DNA from: Mesotaenium endlicherianum
Taxonomy: Eukaryota; Streptophyta; Zygnematophyceae; Zygnematales; Mesotaeniaceae
Assembly: GCA_009602735.1 (NCBI GenBank)
Contig: WELA01010273.1
Location: 313,722 to 377,721, forward strand
Length of the DNA stretch: 64,000 nt
Direction: 5' to 3'
The notes beneath the pieces are model-generated. The model ran no database searches and was not told where the DNA came from. It saw only the letters and a program-made list of their open reading frames with translations. The position numbers and the translations under genes were made by a program. Below, in pieces: positions 1 to 10,790 of the stretch (positions are counted from its first letter, which is position 1; every line of letters starts with the position of its first letter).

Positions 1-1062
1 GCCACACATGTATGATGCGTAACAGACAAATGTCCTTATCCTATTATGAAGCCCCACATAAATAAACCGTAGGACTATTGCGCGGCTGCTCTTCTGTGAG
101 TATTGAAGCACGGAAAATCACACAGTCCGATCTACGCCTCCACATAAACATATGCGTTTCCATGGTATCACATGAACATCCACAAGAAAAGTGTCTTCTT
201 CAAATCTTGTCTTTTTATTGCTCCAAATTCAGTCCTAAATCTGAAATTTGCATATGTAAGGTAGTTTCAAGAAAATGGCATCACAGTGCACAAAGTCAAA
301 TAATTCAATTTCAGGTGTTGTGCGATCGCATAAAATCCCATTCAATTCAAATACTACAATTCAATCGAGAGCGAATCCATTTGGTTTACAGTGCACAGAC
401 CTCCTATAGTTGAGGAACTTGTCAAATTCCTGACCTCTTCAATGCCGCTTCGAGATACCTTATTACGAAGTGGAAGTACGTGGAATGGTACACAAGGTGG
501 GGTTTGCTCTTCACTTCTGACGCGTGTGTCAGTCCTTTTTGACTCCACACAAATCGTTTCATAGCTCCCTTTGGAGACGCTGTGTTCGAAAGATTCCCAA
601 TTGACCTCGAGAGTTCAATTGGGTATCGCTCAAATCCATCGGGTTTCTTTCAATTCAATCTCTGAAAGCACACCCCACAAATTGTGGAGGACAACCCTAA
701 AAACCACTGTAAACCACGTTATTTTCGCGCTTTAAAAGTTGGTGTACCGCTAGGTGCACGGTGGTACAGTTGAGTTGAATTGAATCGGCTCAAAACGTGC
801 ACTGTAAATTGGCCCTAAGTCGACATTGCACTGAAGCAAAGTATTGAGTAGAATTTCCATTCACCCACCCTCTGAGGCTGGTGTCGTGCGGTAGGAGATC
901 GAGTACATATCATCGACACAAGCAATGCATGTCGTGCATTACGGGGTCGGACGCGTCTAACCTATATAAGCAACACACAAGTGGGCAAGCAAGACTTGCT
1001 ATGGCGGAAGCGAAAATGCATGCGGCCTTATGGCCAAAAAGAACGGTTAGCTGTCGAATATT
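1..1062 (-). repeat. Candidate 3' LTR remnant of family A (copy A0)
   Basis: Read on the minus strand, this stretch follows the PHD-finger ORF and a G-rich tract, the place where a 3' LTR should begin. Its first ~180 bases (1062 down to 882) recur in diverged form at 27508-27643, beside the other family A copy, including a shared 16-mer CTCCTACCGCACGACA. A TATATAAG box lies near 962-969. No TG/CA ends and no second full LTR are visible, so the right-hand limit is unknown. From 1 to 880 I see no gene, only short AT-rich motifs (TTCAATTCAA several times). The LTR call is inference. Confidence 0.35.
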
Positions 1063-1065
1063 TTA

Positions 1066-1077
1066 ATTCCCCCCAAA
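1066..1077 (-). promoter_or_regulatory. Polypurine tract of A0
   Basis: The minus strand reads AGCTTTGGGGGGAATT just downstream of the last pol codon. LTR retrotransposons use such a tract to prime plus-strand DNA immediately before the 3' LTR. Its place between the ORF end and the recurring block that starts near 1062 supports the call. Confidence 0.5.
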
Positions 1078-1081
1078 GCTC

Positions 1082-1597
1082 TCAACCTCTAGCTGATGAC
1101 TTGATAATGCTACCGCCAGCTAACTCAAAGCAGTCACTACGGAACCAATTGCCAGCAGGGACGCGCTCCAGTGGGGGGTCGAGGCAGCTGATGTGGAAGC
1201 CAAGGTTGCAGATGTCGCAGAGCAGCATATTGGCCTTCTTGCCAGGGCTGTGGCAGATTTGACACGCCCAGTCTTTGGGCGGCCGCGCGTCGCGAGGACG
1301 AATATGCACATCAAGGTAAGAAAGGTGGCATGGACCACAGTTCTTTGTGTGGTCCTTGTGAAGACGGCCGTCTGCGCCTTCCAGCTCCAGTATCCCTGAC
1401 GCCGAGGCACGCTTGACGCGCAGGATGACCGGCGAGCTGCTAGTGTTGAGGGTGTTCCTCGTCTGGCGTCGCAGGTACACGAAGTCACCTGTGGAAAACT
1501 GCAACACCCGAGGACGGTAGGCTCCTCCACGAGTCATGACAAACCTGAGCGTGTCGCGATGCTGAGCGATGCTAAGGTTGTCTATGGCCATGGGCAT
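1082..1597 (-). pseudogene. Family A integrase C-terminus with PHD finger (A0)
   Basis: Open frame of 171 residues at the 3' end of A0 pol. Residues 36-93 carry a GDFVYLRRQ segment and an ELEGADGR...CGPCHL segment, the small beta-barrel domain that follows gypsy integrase cores. Residues 110-156 form a PHD finger: CxxC (112,115), CxxC (127,130), HxxC (135,138) and the Trp-plus-Cys end (W151, C156). The seventh zinc ligand (expected about residue 153) is Arg, so this copy is damaged. PHD fingers usually read histone H3 tails; here it sits where chromoviruses carry a chromodomain, suggesting target-site choice. That role is inference. The ORF is open but belongs to a split, decayed element. Confidence 0.75.
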
Positions 1598-2540
1598 CAG
1601 GCGCTAGAACAGCTGTGCACGTAGCCCGATAAGAGCACCTCTCAAGTGTCGGCACTGTCCAAGTTGAGGACACTCTGAGCCACGGTCCTGGCTGCGGCTG
1701 GCAGGATCGGCTGGCGTCCACAAAGGAGGAAGTAGGGCGAATGCGAGGCCAAGGAGGCCTGGCAACTAAACCTGTATCCCATAGCCAGCCACGGGAGTGC
1801 ATTGTCCTAATGGGTGCTGTCGTGGGTCAGGCAGTATTTGCGTAGCCCGAGCTTGACGGTCTGCACCATGCGCTCTGCAAGGCCGTCAGCCTGGGGATGA
1901 TCGCGAGAGGTGGTGCGGTGGTCAATCATGGAGCGCTCTAGCAGCTTCTGAAAGCTGCCCTGGAACTCCTTGCCCTGGTCGGTCAGTACCTGAGCGCAGC
2001 CGCCACAACGGCTAAGGACCTGACTAAGGAATGCCTGAGCGATCCCCTCACTGGCCTTGCTGGGCAAGAGCACGAGCCCAATCCACTTGGACAAGTGCTC
2101 GATCATCACCAAGACGTAGAGGTTGCCTCGGCGGGACTTGGGTAACTCCCCAGCCAAGTCCAATGACCACCTGTAAAACAGACCTTGAATGCGCAGGGCG
2201 CTGAGGGCAACAGTGCGCGCTGTGAAGCTCAAGCGCACATAGTCACACAGAGTGCAGCTGCTGACGACGTCGGCCACGACCTTAGCCATGCCGTGCCACC
2301 AGTACTCGACCTGCAGTAGGCTGAGAGTGCGCTTGACACCAAAGTGTCCAAGGGCCTCATGGACAGTGCGCACCACCTGGTTGCGTATAGCAGGCTCAAG
2401 GACCACCAGGACAGAGCCGTCGGCCATCACACGCCTCAGTCGACTCTCCATGAAGACAAAATCCAGGCTGCGTTTGAGGACGCGGTCGCGCTCCCTCGCG
2501 TCCAGGCCTGGGGCTAGCTCCTTTAGCGGCGACGTACTGC
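1598..2540 (-). pseudogene. Family A integrase core (A0)
   Basis: Gypsy-type integrase, which inserts element cDNA into the genome. The zinc-binding HHCC part is visible (HEALGH then CTLC, about 2370-2250). The catalytic triad is in SLDLAGEL (about 2160), LTDQGKEF (about 1970) and GLAERMVQ (about 1875). The frame joins the RNase H region through a shift near 2530, stops near 1806, and the end of the core (PWLAMGYRFS-like) continues in another frame toward the PHD segment. With several frame breaks this copy cannot make a working enzyme. Upstream are RNase H and RT on the same strand. Confidence 0.8.
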
Positions 2541-3770
2541 AGCAACGCGGCATTGTCCCACACGTCCTTGGGCCCGCGCTGCCAGCTGTCCTGCTCTGCT
2601 GCTGCCGCCCACGCCATACGTCTCGTGTTGACCACCATGAGGTCGCGGTCGGTGAGCCCTGCGGGCCGCGCATCACTGTCCATTGTGAAGGCCAAGAAGG
2701 CTGCCGCATGCCAGGCCACTGGCTCATCCTCGTCGTGCCGGGCCACGGTCAAGTCCCCGGAGAAAGGCAGCGGGTTGCGGTTGGGGCCGTCGGCGTCCAT
2801 GTTGGTCGCGTCGGGACGGTGGTGTACGTCAAACGTGTACTCTTGCAGAATGAGTGTCCACCGCGCGTATTTGCCTGTAAGGCGCTCCGACGTCATGAGC
2901 CACTTGAGCGGCTGATGGTCAGTGACGAGACAGAAATGGGTGCCGTAGAGGTAGTGCCTGAAGTGCACGATAGCCCAGACCGCTGCCAGGCACTCCCCCT
3001 CATATGAGCCATAGTTGGCCTCGACGCGATTGTTGCTGCGACTAGCGTACGCCACCACGTGCTCGCAGCCGTCGTGCTCCTGCACCAGCACTGCTCCCAA
3101 CCCTGCCTGTGACCAGTCGGTGTGGAGGATGAAGGGCTTAGTGTGGTCAGGTCGTCGCAGTACTGGAGCGCTCACCAGTAGCTTTTTGAGCTTATCAAAC
3201 GCCGCCTGCGGGTGTGCTCCCCATACGTAGGCCACCCCCTTCCGCACCAAATCGTTAAGTGGCTTAGCGAGCTCGCTAAAGCCAGGCACAAAGCAGCGGT
3301 AGTAGTTAGCAATCCCAAGGAAGGCCCTCAGTTGCAAGATGTCGGTAGGCGGTGGGATCCCTGTGATGGCCAAGATCTTGGCCAGCTGCGGTGCCAAGCC
3401 ACTAGAGGAGAGGAGATGCCCGAGGTTCTCCACCTCTCGAGTCCCAAAGGTGAATTTTCTTGAATGGCACTTGAGTACAACGGCCTCCAAGCGATCCAGG
3501 ACAGCGGTGATGTGCGCCACGTGCTCCTCGAACGTCTCACTGAAGAGGAGCACGTCATTGATGTGGCACCGAGCAAAGGGTAGCGCGGCCAGCTCCTTAT
3601 CCATGACTCACTGGAATGTAGCCGGAGCGTTCTTCAGGTCGAAGGGCATCACTCTCCACTTGTAGAGGCGCTGTGCCCCCCATAACGCCGTCTTGTGCTA
3701 GTCCGCCTCCGTAATAGGTATCTGGTTGAAGCCTTGCCTCAAGTCCAGCACCTAGAACCATGTGCACATA
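2541..3770 (-). pseudogene. Family A reverse transcriptase (palm end) and RNase H (A0)
   Basis: RT copies element RNA into DNA; RNase H removes the RNA strand. The 402-residue ORF that starts at 3604 has the RT active-site segment as HINDVLLFS, the LGHLLSS and LRAFLGIANYYRCFVP blocks, then RNase H (FILHTDWSQAGLGAVL, YGSYEGECLAAVWA, LVTDHQPLKWL). Upstream to 3770 the frame continues as LDLRQGFNQ...NAPATFQ but holds stops at 3698-3700 and 3608-3610, where copy A1 has CAG and CGA. The usual DD of the active site is ND. At 3770 the gene is cut by LTR-B of element B and resumes at 43818. The match to A1 RT at 26.2-26.7 kb is close residue by residue. Confidence 0.85.
3766..3770. repeat. Left target duplication of element B (decayed)
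   Basis: ACATA here faces ACGTG at 43818-43822. The two differences are G-to-A changes. The first base pair of LTR-B beside it also reads TA rather than TG, again G to A. Rejoining the A0 halves at this site restores RT sequence order with one extra base, so I read it as a decayed 5-bp duplication. Confidence 0.5.
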
Positions 3771-4214
3771 TATAATGAATCAGTTCATTATTTATTTAAT
3801 TAATTTTGTATATGAATAGAACCCTACATAAGTATTAAGTCAATATACTCACATATGCGAGTTCATATAAATGAATGTATGTCAATATAATGCAAGTTTA
3901 CTTACTTTGTCAAAAAGGTCAGCAGGATGACTTTTGTATCATAGTGTAGTTTGCTCATACTTATATATCAGTTATATATGGGATACAATATATGTAGGTT
4001 GACACATAGTAAGCTCGCTTGATATTAATCAGTATACTTAGCTTCAGTACGCTGAGGATAGATTTATTCAATTAGCTTATTATATATAGATTGGCACATG
4101 TGATTGTAGTATACTGAAAGTCGGGAGGTCGACTGAGATTTGGTAAACCGATGTCCTACCAATGTGGTTAACTCCTGGGTAGGCGGGGCCGCCGTCAGCC
4201 AACTGAACAGTTAG
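3771..4214 (+). repeat. LTR-B, left part of the 5' LTR of element B
   Basis: About 444 bases homologous to the first third of the LTR at 42556-43817 and of the solo LTR at 6173-7428: TATAATGAATC start, TTTACTTACTTTGTCAAA block, CTCCTGGGTAGGCGG block. It stops at CAGTTAG, where element D begins; the rest of this LTR resumes at 34230. About 46 bases of LTR between the two parts are missing. The AGGTCAGCAGGATGACTTTT unit occurs once here but twice in the other two copies. Confidence 0.8.
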
Positions 4215-4810
4215 ACCTAAAGGGACCTGCAAACCGTGCCCGAAGTTTCCTCTTGCCTGTGAAAGGTAGGTTCTCTGTTGACAAGAGTACTTTGTCGTCC
4301 ACATGGAATGTCACTTCTCTCCGATGCTTATTAGCATAGTTGACCTGCTCCTCCTGTGCCATCTGAATACACGTCTTTGCCATATCCCAAGTCTTGGCCA
4401 TCTGCTCCATGAACGCTTGTGTAGTAGGAATCTGAGTCTCCTTGGCCTTCTCCAACAAGATGTTCCTTGGATGAAATACTTCCCTTTCATAAACCATAGC
4501 GAATGGTGACTGCTTGGTGGATCCTTGCATGCTGTTGTTGTAGGCAAACTCCACTCCCGGCAGCTTCTTGTCCCACTCTAAAGGGTCCTCCATAGTGAAA
4601 CTTCTGAGCACCTCTTGCAGAGTTCTGTTGAGCCTCTCACTCTGCCCGTCTGTCTGAGGATGATAAGATGTGCTCATACTCAGCTTGGTCCCCATCAAAG
4701 TAAATAGTGACCGCCAAAAGTTGCTAGAAAATCTTGGATCTCGAACTGAAACAATCACCTTTGGCAACCCATGTAGCCTAAAAATATGATCAAAGAATAG
4801 CCGTGCCACG
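4215..4810 (-). pseudogene. Element D integrase, C-terminal part
   Basis: Frame of about 200 residues starting right at the LTR-C junction. It carries the second half of a gypsy integrase: HGLPKVIVSVRDPRF (catalytic Asp), SYHPQTDGQSERLNRT (catalytic Glu), EFAYNNS, and the FHVDDKVLLST...KLRARFAGPF block. It stops after GPF, where LTR-B sequence takes over, so the true C-terminus and the 3' LTR of D are gone. Its N-terminal half is at 29810-30122, on the other side of element C. TDV at 29.8 kb and ARLFFDH here join across the insertion. Confidence 0.85.
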
Positions 4811-5530
4811 TGTAATGAATCAGTGTATTAGTAGATATAATATTTATATGAATATAACAGTTAAATAAGTTCAGCCTGCTGAACCCTAGTTAATAATCAG
4901 TTTGCTGGACTTTATATTTAATATCAGTTTAATGATTCAGCAGAAAGCAGCAGGCTGAAGTCAGCTTAAGTCAGCTTGCTGACACATTCTTTGACAGCCA
5001 GCTGACTTCCGTACTCGATAGCAGCGAAACTGCCTCGATATGCATCTAAGTGTGGTATGCTAGATGAATGGCCAGATGACATCCCTATGATGGATGGCGA
5101 TTCGGGATGATGGGAGATGGCGGTGGATTTGGTTAACCGAGGTCCTACCAACGTGGTTAAGTCCCGGGTAGGCGGTGCCATCGCACTGGCCGTTGAACAG
5201 TAAACTCATTCCATGTACATATGCTAGGATTGCTCTCGAGTTCGGCATTCTGAAACGAGGCCAACTCTCTTGTACAGCTTACGGAGAGATATTTGAATCC
5301 AAGGCGAGAAGCCATTGATACGCACTGTCTTCTAACCTTGCTTATGTATGAGTTTACTGATTGCATTATTGATGCTAGTTTACCCGCATTTGAATTACGA
5401 GTATTGTTCACTGCTAGTGTGTTGTCCTTTGCCGTTTAACCAGTTAACGAAAAATACCATAATGATTACTTGCTGATATAAAGATCTTTATAAATTGTTA
5501 ATCGCCTATTTGGTAAGTCGATTCATTTCA
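4811..5530 (+). repeat. 5' LTR of element C
   Basis: 720 bp, TG...CA ends, matched end to end by 29090-29809. It shares with LTR-B its first ten bases, its last bases (TTCATTTCA) and an internal block GGTCCTACCAACGTGGTTAA...CCCGGGTAGGCGG, so the two LTR families are related. Confidence 0.9.
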
Positions 5531-5531
5531 G

Positions 5532-5544
5532 TGGTATCAAAGCC
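5532..5544 (+). promoter_or_regulatory. Primer-binding site of element C
   Basis: TGGTATCAAAGCC begins two bases after the LTR end. It resembles the plant initiator-Met tRNA primer site (TGGTATCAGAGC) with one change. Confidence 0.75.
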
Positions 5545-5565
5545 AGTTATCATAGTCTTCTTTGT

Positions 5566-6172
5566 ATGGAAAGGACAAGGTCTCAAACTAGCAACTCCCA
5601 AGACTTGGAGAACCAGGATAACGAGAATGTCGAAAACCAGGCGGAAAGCCATGTAGCGAGAACCCTTACCTATTTTGAAGCAGTGGCAGATACTGTAGCT
5701 AGAGAGGCTGCAGATGAGGCAGCTGCTATTGCCGCAGGCGCAGCACAACAAGCTGAGGAGGAGAGAGCCAGATTAGAAGTTGAACAATTAGCAAAGGCTG
5801 CTGAAGATACAAAAAGGAGGGAAGAACAACCAGCTGACGAGCGCCTTGTTGAAGAACTTATGGCATCCAGGGCCAATGTTCTGAACCCACCTCCTGCTGT
5901 ACAACTCAATGTACCCCTAGGTCAAATACGTGACCGGCCGAATGCGGCAGGAATTGCTGCTGCAGGAGCGAAAGGGACTGCTGAGGACACTGCTCTGCGA
6001 GTAGATGCTAATGCTGCTGCTGCATTTGCAAGACTACCACCTAGAGTGTAGACTGGGGAGCATTGTTTGTTCAAATGCAGTCGCAAATGGCGACCATGTA
6101 TCAGTCTCAACAAAAAGACAAAAGAATCATAATGTCTCTAGTGCGGGACAGAGACCAACTGGGGTCTCAAAT
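5566..6172 (+). pseudogene. Element C gag, N-terminal part
   Basis: ATG 36 bases after the LTR, then a 161-residue frame: charged start, Ala-rich coiled-coil stretch (about residues 45-105: AREAADEAAAIAAGAAQQAEEE), Pro-containing linker. It meets a TAG at 6049-6051. In the next frame the protein continues (SVDWGALFVQMQSQMATMYQ to RDQLGSQ) up to 6172, so one small indel lies near 6040. At 6172 gag is cut by a solo LTR-B and resumes at 7429. Gag forms the virus-like particle. Confidence 0.75.
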
Positions 6173-7428
6173 TGTAATGAATCTGTTCATTATTTAATTA
6201 ATTGCATATATAAATATAACACTAAATAAGTATTATGTCAATATACTCATATGTGCGAGTTCATCTAAATGAATGTATGTCGATGTATTGCGAGTTTACT
6301 TACTTTGTCAAAAATGTCAGCGGGATGACTTTTTTATCATAGTGTAGATTGCTGACTTGTTGAGAAGGTCAGCAGATTGACTCTTGTATCATAGTATAGT
6401 TTGCTGAGATTTGTATATCAGTTATATATAGGATGTAATATCAGTAGGTTGACATATAGTAAGCTCTCCTCATATAAGTCAATATACTTAGCTTCAGTAC
6501 GCTGAGGATAGATACATTCATTTAGATTATTATTTGTAGATTGGCACATGTGACCGTAGTATAGTGAAAATCGGAACGTCGACTGAGATTCGGTAAACCG
6601 ATGTCCTACCAATGTGGTAAACTCCTGGGTGGGCGGAGCCGTCGTCAGTCAACTCAACAATTAGGACTTCAGTTAGCCGACCAATTAATATGGTCGTTAT
6701 ACCTAGATCCGTGGGTCCCAACTTAACGGGTTTCCCACGAAACGGCGGACCTTGCGCCATGGTCAACCAGGTGGTCACTAGGTACATAGCAGGCTGGGAT
6801 CTCGTGGTCCCTCATTCCGGACAGTAGGCTTTACAGTCGGATTTCTACTTGCAAGTCATGTGTGCACTTTTTGGGTTCGTTCTAATGACCAGCCTTCACG
6901 GAAATTGACATGGATGCTTCGTCTGCGCTTCAAATGGGAGGAACTAGGACTTTTTGGAATGGCCTTGTCAAGATGCATTTGTTGCCGTTAAGGTTGCTAT
7001 ATTCAGAGCAGTATTGGCAGAGTTATGCCCTCTGACATTTTGGGGTCACACAGCGGACGGATTCCATGGTTTTGCACCTAAGTCAGTGGGATGTGTTTTA
7101 GCTACATTATGGTCATCTGAATGAGAGCGCCTTTGCTATTCAGTCCCCTGATGTTGTGCATGTGCTATACATGCTTGCATGCCTAGTAGGTAAGAGGCCA
7201 TGAGTTTCTTAAGGAGAAGCTCATGTACTCAATCTCGCCTCTTACTTGTGCCTCGTGTTAGTGTGCAACTATGGCACACAACGGTAAATGAGTCAAGGGG
7301 TGTAGATGAGTAAATGGCATTCATTATAAGGGCAAAGATTGCTCCCGGATTTCAAACGCTTCCCCCAACCTCTGATCTTATATATTTAGATGAAATATGT
7401 TAATCTTGAACGAGCAAGATTCATTTCA
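6173..7428 (+). repeat. Solo LTR-B inserted in element C gag
   Basis: 1256 bp from TGTAATGAATC to GATTCATTTCA, alignable along its length with the LTR at 42556-43817. Flanks are CAAAT (6168-6172) and CAAAC (7429-7433), a 5-bp target duplication with one change. No internal element sequence accompanies it, so it is a solo LTR left by recombination between the two LTRs of a former full insertion. Gag reads on from one side to the other (GSQ, then TTGGSGRG). Confidence 0.85.
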
Positions 7429-8304
7429 CAAACCACTGGTGGTAGTGGCAGAGGGCCTAGTAAGCCCAAGCTGAAACCTCCCCCGGACTATGATCCTGAG
7501 GGAAACAGAAAATATTACCTGATCAAGTTTCTCGCGGATGTTGAGCAGTGGCTGGGAAACTACCCAGAATTGCAAGATTACGAGAATGTCAGGCACACCG
7601 GTGCGCTACTGAAAGGCAGTGCCGCAGACTGGTGGCTTTATTGGAAAGGAGAGCGTAAGGCTTGTCAACTCGGTGACCCTACGTGGGTAGAGTTTGTCGA
7701 GAAGTTGCATGAGAAGTTTGATGTCATCAACCAACAGGAGAAAGCTATCTATGCGATGATCTCCCTGACACTGAAGCAGACTACTTCCGTTGCTGAGTTT
7801 GCTCAAAAGTTCCAGGAGAACATGATGAAACAGCCAAATTTGCCAGAACGGTATATGATAGCATACTTCAGGTATGGCTTGAAATTTGAAGTCTCGGGTC
7901 ATTTTGCTCAGAAGAAGTATGAAAAATTGGCTGACTTGATCCAGGATTCTGATGCCTGGGATCAGCAGCAGCTCAATCACAAGCGCCAGAGTAATGCTTT
8001 GGTGTCTAAGATTGTCAAAAAGCCCCACGGTTCCAACAATGCAATTGAAGGAGACCAGGCTGAGGATGATCAGGGTGATGGATATGAGTATGAGTATAAC
8101 GCTATACAGTCTAGAGGTAGAGGTGGTTTCTCTCGAGGCGGCTATGGAAGAGGTGGTGGTAGGACTAAGCCGAGACCAACCTCAGCAAAATTTGTCTGCT
8201 TCCATTGCCAGCAGACGGGTCACTTCAGAGAGCAGTGTCCAGTCAAGCACCTCCCCAAGGTCGACAGAAAAGACCAGCCTTTAAAAGACAGCAACAGTCA
8301 ATAA
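7429..8304 (+). pseudogene. Element C gag, central part and zinc knuckle
   Basis: About 290 residues continuing gag after the solo LTR. It has the retrotransposon gag fold signatures (KFLADVEQWLGNY, GSAADWWLYWK, QTTSVAEFAQKFQ, RYMIAYFRYGLK), a Gly/Arg stretch (RGRGGFSRGGYGRGGG) and one CCHC knuckle [14 protein letters not shown] that binds RNA. It ends at a TAA at 8302-8304 and overlaps pol by 100 bases in the -1 frame, with a slippery heptamer at 8280. The first ATG in this piece (7390) lies inside LTR sequence and is not the true start. Confidence 0.85.
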
Positions 8305-10790
8305 TCCAGTCTACTGACTGTGAGGATGCTAGAGATAGTGAGTCGTCACTAGCTGCCCTCGTAGCAGGTATTATGGGTCCTGCTGGACTGGATTCACTAT
8401 GCGTGCCTGACAACCAGATAAAGGAGACCATCAGCAATATAGACATCCAGAGAGTGCACACTCTGGATGCTCTTGTTCCACCTGATGTCCAACATTTCTT
8501 TGCTACGTCAGGAGAACAATGCGAAAGTCAGGAAAAAACAGTCCCCCCTATCCTACTGCATTGCATGAGTGCAGGTAGGAAGGTGAGGGCATTTGTTGAC
8601 GGAGGGGCGTCACATAATTTTATTCACAAGGACTTAGTTAAGCGGCTAAGGCTGCCTACTGTCACCCGAGGGAGTAGAAAAATATTCCTTGGAGATGCCT
8701 CAAGTATCCCGAGAGGAGTTATGACCAAGCATATTGAGGTCCAGTTAGGTTCTAGCATTGATTTATTACCTGGGAGTCAGCCACCCTTGCAACGCACTTA
8801 TGGCTTGTCTCATGTGGAGAGCGAGGAATTGAAAACACAGATTGCAGAGCTTGAGGAAAATGGTTATATTTCCCCATGTAAATCACCTTACGGCGCACCC
8901 ATCCTTTTTTTTAAGAAAAAGGATGGCAGTATGCGGATGTGTGTGGATTACAGAGCTCTCAACAGAATTACAGTAAAGAAAAAGTATGCTTTACCCAGAA
9001 TCAAGGACTTGCTTGATACCTTGTCTGGTGCTAAGGTGTTCAATAAGATAGATCTCAAGAGTGGTTATCATCAAATCAAAAATGCTAAGGGCGTTGAACA
9101 CAAGACTACCTTTCGCACACGTTATGGACACTATGAGTTCAACGTGATGCCATTTGGACTGACTAATGCTCCTGCGACCTTCATGGGTGCAATGAATGAC
9201 ATCTTCAGACCTTATTTGGATAAGTTTGTGCAAGTTTTCCTGGATGATATATTAATTTTCTCTAAAGATGAAGCTTAGCACGCTAAACACTTGAAGACAA
9301 TCCTGGACACATTGAGAAAAAATCATTTATATGCTAAAATGAGCAAGTGTGATTTCTTTGAAGAAAGTATTGAATTCTTAGGCCACGTTGTCAGTAAAGA
9401 AGGCATCAGTGTGGATCCTAAGAAAATCCAGACCAAAAGGGACTGGCCAGTACCACAATCTGTCTCTAAAAATAGATCCTTTCTCGGGTTGGCTAACTAC
9501 TATAGGAGATTTATTGAGAATTATTCTACAAAGGCCAATAAACTGACTAACCTTACTAAGAAAGACATAGGGTATGTGTGGGGGGAAGAGCAGCAGGCTA
9601 CCTTCCAGACACTTGAAGATGCCCTTTGTTCTGTCCCGGTGCTAGCCGTGTATGACCCCAGCAAACCGATGCAGGTGGTCACTGATGCCTCTCACTTTGC
9701 CATTGGTGCTATTTTGTTGCAGCCTGCTGACAAAACCACAAAGGATGGTAAGGTACGGCAGGAGTGGCATCCTGTGTTGTATGAGTCTATGAAATTTAAT
9801 CCAGCGGAGATTAATTACTCGGTGCATGATAAAGAGCTGCTAGCTATCATTCATGTGCTTAAACAGCGGAGAGCATACTTACATGGTAAAGCTTTTAAGG
9901 TGATTACAGATCATCTAGCTGTGACTCACTTTCAAAAGAAATTCAAGCTGTCGAGGAGGGAGAATCGCTGGAGCCAGATGCTAGAGCAGTTTCATGTCCA
10001 GATTGACTACAAACCAGAGAAGTTAAATCCTGCTGATGCACTCTCTAGAAGACCTTACTTGCAAGAAAGGAACTTTAGTCAGCATGCTGTAGATAAAGTC
10101 CTGTGTGCATTCACTTCACTAAAGGTGAAGAAGTCCTTCCTTGAACAACTTAGGAAAGCCTACCTTTCTGACCCAACATTTGAGCCCAGCCCCACTACTG
10201 GTGTGTGTCGTGCTACTGCACTCGGGTATAAGCTTAAGGGTGGGGTCTGGGTGACTGAAACCACTACAGGGAGGCTAAAGTTGGTCATTCCTAATAACGT
10301 GGAAATAAGGTCCCTTTTTTGAGTCAAGCACATGACAGTTTACTGGGTGGGCATTTGTGGCAAGCCAAAACTGTTGGCAAACTGGCAAAACATTATCATT
10401 GGGAGGGATTACTTCAGGAGGTCTTGAAATACGTTAAGTCCTGTGACCAGTGTCAAAAGAATAAGTCTAGGCACACACCACCGGGGGGCCTCTTACAATT
10501 GCTGCCCATCCCAGCTGGCCGCTGGGAAACAATATCCATGGACTGGGTGGTCACACTGCCACGAACTGCCAATGGGCATGATTCGATACTAGTAGTCGTG
10601 GATAAATTGACAAAAATGGTCATTTTCATCCCCACAACTGTCAAAGTAATTGCATTCGAAACAGCGAGACAGTTCTGCAACCATGTAGTATGCCAACATG
10701 GGCTACCCTCTAATATAATCTCAGACAAAGACTCGAATTTTACTCCTCAATTCTGGAGAGCTTTAATGGGGTTAATGGCCATTTCAGTTG
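8205..10790 (+). pseudogene. Element C pol: protease, RT, RNase H, truncated integrase
   Basis: Protease motif [12 protein letters not shown] near 8590; RT with [35 protein letters not shown] and [10 protein letters not shown] (about 9235); a TAG at 9276-9278 in the same frame, after which RT/RNase H continue (KMSKCDFF, LGLANYYRRF, VVTDASHFAIGAILL, VITDHLAVTHF). A TGA at 10320-10322 and a frame change lead to integrase (LGGHLWQAKT, CDQCQ, SMDWVVTLP, IISDKDSNFTPQFW). The core ends abruptly near 10790, before the catalytic Glu, where foreign sequence begins. The protease-to-RT linker is short, suggesting an internal deletion near 8745. Dead copy. Confidence 0.85.
8280..8286 (+). promoter_or_regulatory. 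Slippery heptamer, -1 frameshift site of element C
   Basis: TTTAAAA in the gag frame as T TTA AAA (X XXY YYZ). It lies within the 100-base gag/pol overlap, and pol is in the -1 frame, which is what this heptamer would give. I did not identify a firm downstream structure. Confidence 0.55.

Noticed and set aside
8991-9233. Minus-strand ORF in element C pol
   Set aside because: Shadow of the RT frame on the plus strand.
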